Positions 1 to 6,109 of a DNA stretch of 8,515 nucleotides are shown piece by piece. Numbering within the stretch: position 1 is the stretch's first letter; every line of letters begins with the position of its first letter. Source of the DNA: Ruminococcus sp. (lineage in GTDB: Bacteria > Bacillota > Clostridia > Oscillospirales > Ruminococcaceae); the NCBI GenBank assembly GCA_017544125.1, contig JAFYET010000390.1, forward strand, positions 1 through 8,515. The letters run 5' to 3'. The position numbers and the translations under genes were made by a program. The notes beneath the pieces were generated by a model, which saw nothing but the letters and a program-made list of their open reading frames with translations, was not told the DNA's origin and searched no databases.

Positions 1-2
1 AT

Positions 3-130
3 TATAATGGGGGACATGGTCCCCCATACCCCCTTGCGCTGACCCGCTCGGTGCTTAGGGGGGCTTGGAGAACTTTGAAAAACCTAAAGGTCTTTCAAAG
101 TTTCCAAGAAAGCACCTCGGGGTCAGCTTT
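3..130. repeat. GC-rich palindromic intergenic repeat, copy 1 (long form)
   Basis: This is the first of two related units. It begins with TATAATGGGGG and a perfect 9-bp hairpin (arms 7-15 and 19-27, loop ATG). It then has a C-run, the block CTGACCCGCTCGG and a G-run, and ends in ACCTCGGGGTCAGCTTT (114-130). The second half is a nested hairpin. Outer arms are 38-45 with 120-127 and 50-56 with 110-116; inner arms are 64-68 with 104-108 and a perfect 10-bp pair, 71-80 with 93-102. A related unit follows at 136-210. It looks like a dispersed extragenic palindrome; whether it is mobile or transcribed is unknown. Confidence 0.75.
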
Positions 131-136
131 CTTTTT
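38..136 (+). terminator. possible intrinsic terminator formed by repeat copy 1
   Basis: The long hairpin of repeat copy 1 (38-127) is followed directly by TTTCTTTTT (128-136). This is the layout of a rho-independent terminator for rightward transcription arriving from outside the window. The stem is much longer than usual, with internal loops, and it lies inside a repeat, so the termination role is only a suggestion. Confidence 0.35.
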
Positions 137-210
137 ATAATGGGGGGTATCCCCCATGCCCCCCAATCTGACCCGCTCGGCGCTTGGGGGGGCACATCGG
201 GGTCAGCTTT
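136..210. repeat. GC-rich palindromic intergenic repeat, copy 2 (short form)
   Basis: This unit repeats the layout of copy 1: TATAATGGGGG, a hairpin (140-146 with 151-157, loop GTAT), a C-run, CTGACCCGCTCGG, a G-run, and ACATCGGGGTCAGCTTT (194-210). CTGACCC at 168-174 pairs with GGGTCAG at 200-206. It lacks the inner hairpin of about 49 nt (roughly 65-113) that copy 1 has between the G-run and the closing block. The two copies therefore differ by one clean insertion or deletion plus scattered substitutions. Confidence 0.75.
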
Positions 211-245
211 GTGTCAGCTGTTTGTTTCTTTACTGTGTTTCACAC

Positions 246-274
246 ATTATATCACCTATACCATACTATGTCAA
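246..274 (-). promoter_or_regulatory. consensus sigma-A promoter directed leftward
   Basis: Read on the minus strand, TTGACA (274-269) and TATAAT (251-246) are both perfect consensus and are separated by exactly 17 nt. The start point would be near 239. The transcript would cross both repeat units and leave the window to the left. It could serve a divergent gene beyond the edge or make an untranslated RNA from the repeat; no convincing minus-strand reading frame lies in bases 1-240. Confidence 0.6.
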
Positions 275-295
275 TAGGCTTTCTATGATATTTAC

Positions 296-309
296 AAAAT
301 GTACATTTT
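296..309. promoter_or_regulatory. perfect 14-bp palindrome between divergent promoters
   Basis: AAAATGTACATTTT is fully self-complementary. It lies between the leftward promoter (246-274) and the rightward promoter (399-427), as a shared operator might. It does not resemble the operator found three times downstream of the regulator. AT-rich palindromes also arise by chance, so the binding role is speculative. Confidence 0.25.
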
Positions 310-354
310 TAAGGCGGCTATAATTCCTAAAATTACGCAGACACGCCTATTTAG

Positions 355-374
355 ATTTGTTACCATAAACAAAT
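355..374. promoter_or_regulatory. inverted repeat upstream of the regulator promoter
   Basis: The arms ATTTGTT (355-361) and AACAAAT (368-374) are perfect complements around a 6-nt spacer. The site is 24 bp upstream of the -35 box of the regulator promoter. It could bind an activator or repressor of that promoter. It lacks the central CG of the triple operator at 1587-1790, so it is probably not an autoregulatory site of that type. Confidence 0.3.
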
Positions 375-398
375 TAAACAAAGTTAACATTTACCCTA

Positions 399-427
399 TT
401 GACAAAGTAGGAATTGTTTGGTATAAT
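399..427 (+). promoter_or_regulatory. consensus sigma-A promoter for the LacI-family regulator
   Basis: TTGACA (399-404) and TATAAT (422-427) are perfect consensus with a 17-nt spacer. Transcription would begin near 434, giving a leader of about 36 nt before the regulator start at 470. No copy of the GACAACGTTATC operator overlaps it, so the regulator gene does not look controlled by the same site as the downstream operon. Confidence 0.8.
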
Positions 428-469
428 TCATAGTGTTATGATATGATTTATTGAAAGGCGGTGTGTTTT

Positions 470-1537
470 ATGTCCCTTAAAGAAATATCGGCGATGACGG
501 GCGTGTCAGTTTCGACCGTCGGCAGGATACTCAGTGACCCTGCCCACAGGTGCGCAAATGAAGAGACCCGCAAAAAAGTCCTCGAGGCGGCAAGAACTAT
601 CGGCTATGTGCCAAACGCCGCCGCAAGAAGCCTTAAATCGGGCAAGAGCATACAGGAGAAGATATACTCTATAAACATACTCCTCACCCGCTCCGACCCC
701 GAGTCATCTGACCCGTTTTATGACGAGCTGCTTATGCTTCTCGAAAAAGAGCTTCGCAGCAGCAGCTGTATAGTACACAGGATAATGCGCTGCAACGAGC
801 TTTCAGACAGCAGGATAAAGACCCCGCAGCTTGAAGCGCTGACCGACAGCTTGTTCTCAGCCGACAACGGCGCTGATGGGCTTATAGTAATAGGCAAGCT
901 GACGCACAAGGCTGTATCACTGCTAAAAGCCCACGAAAAGAACATCGTATCAATAAACCGTGACCCCACAAACCACGAGATAGACGAGGTGCTCTGCGAC
1001 GGCGGGCGAATAGCGAGGGAGGCTGTTGCTTACCTTGCAAAGCTCGGGCATACGAAGATAGGCTTTGTAGGCGGCTGCCACCATGAGGCACGCTTTACCG
1101 GCTATCAGCAGGCGCTAAGTGAGCTTCGCCTCCCCCTCGAGCTTGACCATATATATGACACCACCCCGGGCGAAGCACACGGGCTTGCGGCGTTGCAGTA
1201 TTTCAAGGGGCTATCCGACCCGCCGACGGCTATCTACTGCGCAAATGATATTTTAGCGGTAGGTATGATCAAGGGTATGGACAGGCGCAGGATAAGAGAC
1301 TACTTCCCCTCGGTGATATCGAGTGATGACATTGATGCGGCGCAGTACACACGCCCCATGCTCACGACCATATCGCTGCCGAAAACGGAAATGGTGCGCT
1401 TTGCGCTGATGCTGCTGCTTGACCGCATTAAGGGCGGCCACAAGACGGTATCACGCCTCGAGCTGGAGGGCAGGCTCATTATAAGAGAGAGCTGCCGCCA
1501 CAACTTCGACCAGGCTGAGCCCGAGTATTATATCTGA
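470..1537 (+). CDS. LacI/GalR-family transcriptional regulator
   Basis: A 355-residue cytoplasmic DNA-binding regulator of typical LacI-family length. Residues 3-21 form the helix-turn-helix (SLKEISAMTGVSVSTVGRIL, with Gly18 where Ser is usual). Residues 49-57 (NAAARSLKS) are the hinge helix with the conserved Leu55, which in this family inserts at a central CG step. The rest is a periplasmic-binding-protein-like effector domain, with GHTKIGFVGG and IYCANDILAVG as landmarks. ATG 470 was chosen because GAAAGGCGG (453-461) sits 8 nt upstream; the in-frame GTG at 461 would overlap that site. Three identical CG-centred operators lie in the gap after it, so it most likely controls the sulfur/nitrogenase-like operon. 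The effector is unknown; most family members bind sugars or purines, which makes a sulfur-linked role unusual. Confidence 0.9.
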   Translation: MSLKEISAMTGVSVSTVGRILSDPAHRCANEETRKKVLEAARTIGYVPNAAARSLKSGKSIQEKIYSINILLTRSDPESSDPFYDELLMLLEKELRSSSCIVHRIMRCNELSDSRIKTPQLEALTDSLFSADNGADGLIVIGKLTHKAVSLLKAHEKNIVSINRDPTNHEIDEVLCDGGRIAREAVAYLAKLGHTKIGFVGGCHHEARFTGYQQALSELRLPLELDHIYDTTPGEAHGLAALQYFKGLSDPPTAIYCANDILAVGMIKGMDRRRIRDYFPSVISSDDIDAAQYTRPMLTTISLPKTEMVRFALMLLLDRIKGGHKTVSRLELEGRLIIRESCRHNFDQAEPEYYI

Positions 1538-1540
1538 CAC

Positions 1541-1570
1541 CTTGCCATGCTGAAAAATCGGCATGGCAAG
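1541..1570 (+). terminator. hairpin after the regulator gene, possible weak terminator
   Basis: CTTGCCATGC (1541-1550) and GCATGGCAAG (1561-1570) form a perfect 10-bp stem around a 10-nt loop, starting 3 nt after the stop codon. The following TAGTTTGGG is a poor U-tract, so termination may be partial. Some read-through from the regulator into the operon is possible. Confidence 0.5.
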
Positions 1571-1586
1571 TAGTTTGGGCAGGCGG

Positions 1587-1600
1587 TGACAACGTTATCT
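1587..1600. promoter_or_regulatory. LacI-type operator, site 1
   Basis: TGACAACGTTATCT contains the 12-mer GACAACGTTATC also found at the other two sites. It is a near-palindrome centred on CG, the classic LacI/GalR operator form. Its centre is 76 bp from site 2 and 190 bp from site 3, and about 243 bp upstream of the predicted operon start point. Confidence 0.7.
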
Positions 1601-1662
1601 TACGAACAGGCGTTTTTACAGATCAGGTCAGCAAAAGTTACCGCAAAATCCCATAACAAGCA

Positions 1663-1676
1663 AGACAACGTTATCA
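1663..1676. promoter_or_regulatory. LacI-type operator, site 2
   Basis: AGACAACGTTATCA shares the identical 12-mer core and the CG centre. Its centre is 114 bp upstream of site 3 and about 167 bp upstream of the predicted operon start point. Confidence 0.7.
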
Positions 1677-1690
1677 TCCGAGCAGCAAAG

Positions 1691-1705
1691 TTAACCCCGG
1701 GTTAA
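1691..1705. promoter_or_regulatory. 15-nt perfect inverted repeat between operators 2 and 3
   Basis: TTAACCCCGGGTTAA has two perfectly complementary 7-nt arms around one central base. It differs in sequence from the LacI-type operators and may bind a second regulator. It is found once in the window and its function is unknown. Confidence 0.35.
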
Positions 1706-1775
1706 AAAACAGGTAACTGTTTGAGCCATAAATCGGGGCGGATATAAGCAGAACTTATAAGCCTGCAGGCGGCTC

Positions 1776-1791
1776 GTGACAACGTTATCAC
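1776..1791. promoter_or_regulatory. LacI-type operator, site 3 (promoter-proximal)
   Basis: GTGACAACGTTATCAC is the most symmetrical copy: 7 of 8 half-site positions are complementary. It ends 9 bp before the -35 box of the operon promoter, with its centre near -53. This position lies just upstream of the polymerase core contacts. LacI-family proteins can activate from there (as CcpA does at some promoters), or repress by looping to the distal sites. Confidence 0.75.
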
Positions 1792-1800
1792 ATATTGCGA

Positions 1801-1829
1801 TTGACTATTTTGGAAAAGTGCTGTATGAT
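1801..1829 (+). promoter_or_regulatory. sigma-A promoter of the mccBA/nif-like operon
   Basis: TTGACT (1801-1806) and TATGAT (1824-1829) each differ from consensus at one base and are spaced 17 nt apart. The predicted start near 1836 leaves a 5' leader of about 40 nt before mccB. Operator site 3 lies directly upstream. The leader is too short for a T-box or SAM riboswitch. Confidence 0.7.
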
Positions 1830-1875
1830 ATATACATAGTAATTCGATAGGACATATATGAAAGGAAGAATAACT

Positions 1876-3033
1876 ATGAGCTACAAAAACATCAATACCG
1901 CACTTATACACGGCGGCATATCAACAGACGAGAGAACGGGTGCCGTGAACGTGCCTATCTACCAGACCTCGACCTTCAAGCAGGACGGGCTTGGCAAGAT
2001 GAGGGGGTATGAATACTCCCGCACGGGCAATCCCACAAGAGAGGCGCTCGAAGCACTTATAGCAGAGCTCGAGGGCGGCTATGCAGGCTTTGCATTCGCA
2101 AGCGGTCTTGCTGCCGAAACGGCTGCGCTTAGTCTTTTACACACAGGCGACAGGGTGCTGATATCATCTAATGTATACGGCGGCACATTCAGGCTGTTAA
2201 ATCAAGTGTTCGACCACTTCGGTATAAACTACACCATATCCGACACGGAGGACCCTGAGAGCTTTGAAAAGGACATCACCCCCGATGTAAAGGCGGTTCT
2301 GATAGAGAGCCCCGCTAACCCGCTGATGACTGTAACAGATATAAGAGCAGTCGCAGAGATAGCACACAAACACGACCTGCTGGTGATAGTCGATAACACC
2401 TTTATGACACCTTATATACAAAGACCTTTGGAGCTTGGCGCTGACATAGTAGTACACAGCGCAACCAAGTACCTTGGCGGTCACAGCGATGTAGTTGCAG
2501 GGCTTGCGGTGGTAAATACCAAAGAGCTTGCGCAGAAGATAGCATTCATACAGAACTCGACAGGCGGTGTGCTGCCGCCCTTTGACAGCTTCTTACTTAT
2601 AAGGGGCATAAAGACTTTAGGTGTAAGGCTTGATAGGCACGTATCAAACGCACTTGCCGCAGCAAAGCACCTATCAGCACACCCCGCCGTAAAGAGCGTT
2701 CACTACCCCGGGCTTGAAACAGACAAGGGCTATGAGGTAAATAAAAAGCAGGCAAGAAACGGCGGCGTGATGATATCATTCGAGCTCAAAGATGGGTATG
2801 ACTACAAGGTGTTCTTTGAGAGACTCGAGCTTGTGACACTAGCCGAGAGCTTGGGCGGCGTTGAGTCGCTGGTATGCCACCCCTCAAGCATGACCCACGC
2901 CTCTATCCCCGAAGAGATAAGAAAGAAAGTCGGCATAACCGACGGGCTTATCAGGCTTTCGATAGGCATTGAGGATATAGATGACATACTTGAAGACATT
3001 GACAAGGCGATAGCAGCAAGCGAGGTGAAATAA
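1876..3033 (+). CDS. mccB: cystathionine / homocysteine gamma-lyase (MccB-like), PLP-dependent
   Basis: A 385-residue, cytoplasmic, PLP-dependent enzyme of the Cys/Met metabolism family. MccB splits cystathionine to cysteine, 2-oxobutyrate and ammonia, and can release H2S from homocysteine. Visible landmarks are YSRTGNPT (47-54, phosphate-binding Tyr47 and Arg49), VYGGT (Tyr101), Asp173 in VDNT, and the Schiff-base Lys198 in SATKYLGGHSD. The stretches around residues 10-35 and NSTGGVL resemble Bacillus subtilis MccB more than MetI. Start 1876 was chosen because AAAGGAAG (1861-1868) is 7 nt upstream; the in-frame ATG at 1858 lies before that site and has none of its own. First gene of the operon, one base before mccA. 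MetB/MetC-type or O-acetylhomoserine sulfhydrylase activity cannot be excluded, as this family is hard to separate by sequence. Confidence 0.88.
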   Translation: MSYKNINTALIHGGISTDERTGAVNVPIYQTSTFKQDGLGKMRGYEYSRTGNPTREALEALIAELEGGYAGFAFASGLAAETAALSLLHTGDRVLISSNVYGGTFRLLNQVFDHFGINYTISDTEDPESFEKDITPDVKAVLIESPANPLMTVTDIRAVAEIAHKHDLLVIVDNTFMTPYIQRPLELGADIVVHSATKYLGGHSDVVAGLAVVNTKELAQKIAFIQNSTGGVLPPFDSFLLIRGIKTLGVRLDRHVSNALAAAKHLSAHPAVKSVHYPGLETDKGYEVNKKQARNGGVMISFELKDGYDYKVFFERLELVTLAESLGGVESLVCHPSSMTHASIPEEIRKKVGITDGLIRLSIGIEDIDDILEDIDKAIAASEVK

Positions 3034-3034
3034 G

Positions 3035-3943
3035 ATGCTTTACGATGATATGCACGCACTTATAGGCGACACACCGCTTGTAAGGCTTAAGAATATGGGG
3101 GTCTCCCCCAATGTAGAGATATATGCAAAGCTCGAGATGTATAACCCCTCGGGCAGCGTTAAGGACAGGATAGGCAAATACATGATAGAGGCTGCCGAAA
3201 AAGAAGGCAGGCTAAAGCCCGGAAGCACCATTATAGAAGCCACCGCAGGCAACACAGGTTTGGGCATTGCGTTTGCGGCGCTGGGCAAGGGCTACAAGGT
3301 GATATTCACAGTACCCACTAAATTCTCAGCCGAGAAGCAGGCGCTTATGAGAGCGCTCGGCGCACAGGTCATAAACACCCCCCGCTCAGAGGGAATGCTT
3401 GGTGCGGTAAGAAAAGCAGATGAGCTGAGAGCGCAGATACCTGATTCGATATCCCTCGAGCAGTTTAAAAACCCCAACAACCCCCTCGCCCACTATGAGA
3501 CCACGGGCAAGGAGATATGGGACGACATCGGCGGCAGGATAACTCATCTTGTTGCAGGCGCAGGAAGCGGCGGCACATACACGGGCATAGTTAAATACCT
3601 GAAAGAAAAGGACAAAAACATTCAGGGCGTGCTTGCAGACCCCGAGGGCTCGACAATCGGCGGCGGTGAGCACAAGGATTACAACATAGAGGGCATAGGC
3701 AATGACTTTATTCCCGATACTATGGACATTTCCCTTGTAGACAAGGTGATAAAGATGAACGATGATGAAGCCTTTGCAGCTGTCGGTCAGCTTGCAAAAA
3801 ACGAGGGCATCATCGCAGGCTCATCCTCGGGGGCTGCAATGGCAGCGGCTTTGAAGCTCGCAAAAACGCTTGACAAGGGCGTTATAGTTGCGGTGTTCCC
3901 TGACAGAGGCGACAGATATTTCAGCACAGGGCTGTTCGGATAA
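3035..3943 (+). CDS. mccA: O-acetylserine-dependent cystathionine beta-synthase / cysteine synthase (MccA-like)
   Basis: A 302-residue cytoplasmic fold-type II PLP enzyme. MccA-type proteins join homocysteine to O-acetylserine to make cystathionine, the substrate of MccB; related CysK/CysM enzymes use sulfide. Lys43 in NPSGSVKDR is the PLP lysine, TAGNTG (70-75) is the substrate loop, GSGGT (177-181) holds the PLP phosphate, and SSSG (263-266) contacts the pyridine nitrogen. TAGNTG in place of the TSGNTG of CysK, and the EGSTIGGGEH segment (204-213), fit the MccA branch better than CysK. RBS GAGGTGA (3022-3028) lies inside the end of mccB, and only 1 nt separates the genes, so translation is probably coupled. 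With mccB it forms a complete reverse transsulfuration pair, in the opposite order to B. subtilis mccA-mccB. Confidence 0.88.
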   Translation: MLYDDMHALIGDTPLVRLKNMGVSPNVEIYAKLEMYNPSGSVKDRIGKYMIEAAEKEGRLKPGSTIIEATAGNTGLGIAFAALGKGYKVIFTVPTKFSAEKQALMRALGAQVINTPRSEGMLGAVRKADELRAQIPDSISLEQFKNPNNPLAHYETTGKEIWDDIGGRITHLVAGAGSGGTYTGIVKYLKEKDKNIQGVLADPEGSTIGGGEHKDYNIEGIGNDFIPDTMDISLVDKVIKMNDDEAFAAVGQLAKNEGIIAGSSSGAAMAAALKLAKTLDKGVIVAVFPDRGDRYFSTGLFG

Positions 3944-3953
3944 GGAGAAGGAA

Positions 3954-4325
3954 ATGGTATACAAACTGGCATTTGCAAGCAATGACGGGGTGAACGTAAA
4001 CGAGCACTTCGGCGCAGCAGGCTCATTCACCATAGCAGAGCTTGACACGCAGAAAGAAGACTGCGAGATAATTGAGACCCGCAGGACAGACCCCTCATGC
4101 AAGGGCGGCTCACACGAGACTGAGAGCTTTGCAAACACCCTGAGTATACTTTCCGATGTTTCTGCCATTGTCGCACAGAGAGCAGGTCCGGGAGCTAAGA
4201 AATACATCACCGAGCGGGGTATAAAGGTCTATGAGATACCCCTTACCATAGAGCAGGCGCTGTGTCTGCTATTGGAAGAAAAATGCTGGGAGGCAGACAA
4301 ATGGCAATATCATACGAAGAACTGA
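3954..4325 (+). CDS. NifX / NifB C-terminal-type cofactor-binding protein
   Basis: A 123-residue protein of the dinitrogenase iron-molybdenum cofactor family (the NifX, NafY and NifB C-terminal domain fold), which binds NifB-co or later cofactor intermediates and hands them on. The N-terminus LAFASNDGVNVNEHFG (5-20) has the family's strand-loop and HFG motif. Cys49-Lys-Gly-Gly followed by His54-Glu55, then DVSAIVAQRAGPGAKKYITE, resemble the NifB C-terminal domain. The start is set by AGGAG (3943-3947) 6 nt upstream. Its last 25 bases overlap the next gene in another frame. It probably does in trans what the fused C-terminal domain does in many NifB proteins, because the NifB here lacks that domain. 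No metal ligand can be assigned with certainty. Confidence 0.85.
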   Translation: MVYKLAFASNDGVNVNEHFGAAGSFTIAELDTQKEDCEIIETRRTDPSCKGGSHETESFANTLSILSDVSAIVAQRAGPGAKKYITERGIKVYEIPLTIEQALCLLLEEKCWEADKWQYHTKN

Positions 4326-5182
4326 CTACAAAACACCCTTGCTATGCCAAGGGGCCAAACAGCGGCAACGGGCGTATGCACCTGCCTATCAGCCCGAGCT
4401 GCAACATCGAGTGCCGCTTCTGCGAGCGCAGTTTCAACACATACGAAAAGCGCCCGGGGGTCACATCAACAGTAATAACCCCGCAGGAGGCGATAGAGGC
4501 TATACACAAAGCCCTTGAGCTTTGCCCTGCGATACACGTTGCAGGCATTGCAGGTCCGGGTGACACGCTGGCAAGCCCGTATGCGCTTGAAACTTTCAGG
4601 CTGATAAAGAAGGAATTCCCGCAGCTTGTAAAGTGCATGAGCACAAACGGTCTGCTGCTTGCCGAAAAAGCGCAGGAGGTCATCGAAGTAGGCGTTGATT
4701 CGCTGACGGTGACGGTAAACGCAGTCGATCCCGAGATAGAAGCTCAGCTCAACGACGGCATAGCATGGCACGGAAAGCACTACACGGGCGTTGAAGCTGC
4801 AAAGATTCTTATCGAGCAGCAGCTAAAGGGCATACGCCTGATAAGCGAGGCGGGCATCACAGTAAAGGTAAACACGGTTTTTGTGCCGGGCATAAACGAT
4901 CATCACATCGAAGAGGTAGCAAAGACGGTGGCTGAAGCAGGGGCTGACATTTACAACATCATACCCCTTATACCCAACCACAAGCTCAAAAACTGCCCCG
5001 AGCCTGACTGCATGGAGCTTGAACGTGCTATACTCAAAGCATCACGCTATATCGACGTATTCAGGCACTGCCACAGGTGCAGAGCCGATGCCGTGGGCAT
5101 ACCCGGCGGCGAGGATTACGGCAGCATGATATACATTGACCTTGCAAGGCTTTCACGCAAGGACACATTCTCACACGGTTGA
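4301..5182 (+). CDS. nifB: NifB-type radical SAM cofactor maturase
   Basis: A 293-residue radical SAM protein without the C-terminal NifX-like domain. NifB fuses two [4Fe-4S] units and inserts a SAM-derived carbide to build the [8Fe-9S-C] precursor of nitrogenase cofactors. Seen here: HPCY (12-15), the radical SAM cluster motif C34-x3-C38-x2-C41, AGPGDTLA, MSTNGLLL, TVTVNAVDPEI, VKVNTVFVPGIND, YNIIPLIP, and Cys257/Cys260 in CHRCRADAVG. All of these match NifB closely. ATG 4301 was chosen because GGGAGG (4288-4293) sits 7 nt upstream; the upstream in-frame GTG 4262 and ATG 4283 lack such a site. The 25-bp overlap with the NifX-like gene suggests coupled synthesis. A marB role (NifB for a methylthio-alkane reductase) is the likely setting. 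Confidence 0.93.
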   Translation: MAISYEELTTKHPCYAKGPNSGNGRMHLPISPSCNIECRFCERSFNTYEKRPGVTSTVITPQEAIEAIHKALELCPAIHVAGIAGPGDTLASPYALETFRLIKKEFPQLVKCMSTNGLLLAEKAQEVIEVGVDSLTVTVNAVDPEIEAQLNDGIAWHGKHYTGVEAAKILIEQQLKGIRLISEAGITVKVNTVFVPGINDHHIEEVAKTVAEAGADIYNIIPLIPNHKLKNCPEPDCMELERAILKASRYIDVFRHCHRCRADAVGIPGGEDYGSMIYIDLARLSRKDTFSHG

Positions 5183-5191
5183 TATTATCAA
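5179..5191. promoter_or_regulatory. 13-nt palindrome across the NifB-type stop codon
   Basis: TTGATA-T-TATCAA is a perfect inverted repeat overlapping the TGA stop (5180-5182). It opens the 52-nt AT-rich gap before the nifH-like gene, the longest spacer in the operon. It could be an operator or RNA-processing element; TTGATA could also be a -35 box, but no good -10 box lies at 17 nt. No terminator is present in the gap. Confidence 0.25.
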
Positions 5192-5228
5192 TACTAATAA
5201 ATCAAATAATACTGAACGAAAGAGGTAA

Positions 5229-6092
<864 letters not shown>

Positions 6093-6109
6093 GATACAGG
6101 AGAAAGAAT

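Noticed and set aside
65..277. 70-codon reading frame in the left repeat region
   Set aside because: It lies across the palindromic repeat, has no convincing ribosome binding site, and its product is low-complexity sequence dictated by the repeat.
461..470. GTG at 461 as the regulator start
   Set aside because: It overlaps the GAAAGGCGG ribosome binding site, which is properly spaced for ATG 470. The LacI family N-terminus also fits MSLKEIS.
1587..1790. CRISPR-like array from three spaced repeats
   Set aside because: The shared unit is only 12-14 bp, spacings are unequal (76 and 114 bp), and the unit has LacI-operator symmetry.
1538..1875. SAM riboswitch or T-box leader before mccB
   Set aside because: The predicted start near 1836 leaves only about 40 nt of leader, and no conserved riboswitch or T-box elements are visible. 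The gap is explained by operators and a promoter.
1876..3033. MetI/MetB or O-acetylhomoserine sulfhydrylase as first choice for the PLP enzyme
   Set aside because: Local matches and pairing with an MccA-type gene favour MccB. These alternatives remain possible because specificity in this family is hard to read from sequence.
3888..3953. Upstream start for the NifX-type protein
   Set aside because: The extra 22 residues would lie inside the end of the MccA-like gene in another frame and do not match the family. ATG 3954 has a strong AGGAG site.
3821..4210. 129-codon minus-strand reading frame
   Set aside because: It is antisense to the well-supported MccA-like and NifX-type genes, has no family features, and reflects their codon bias.
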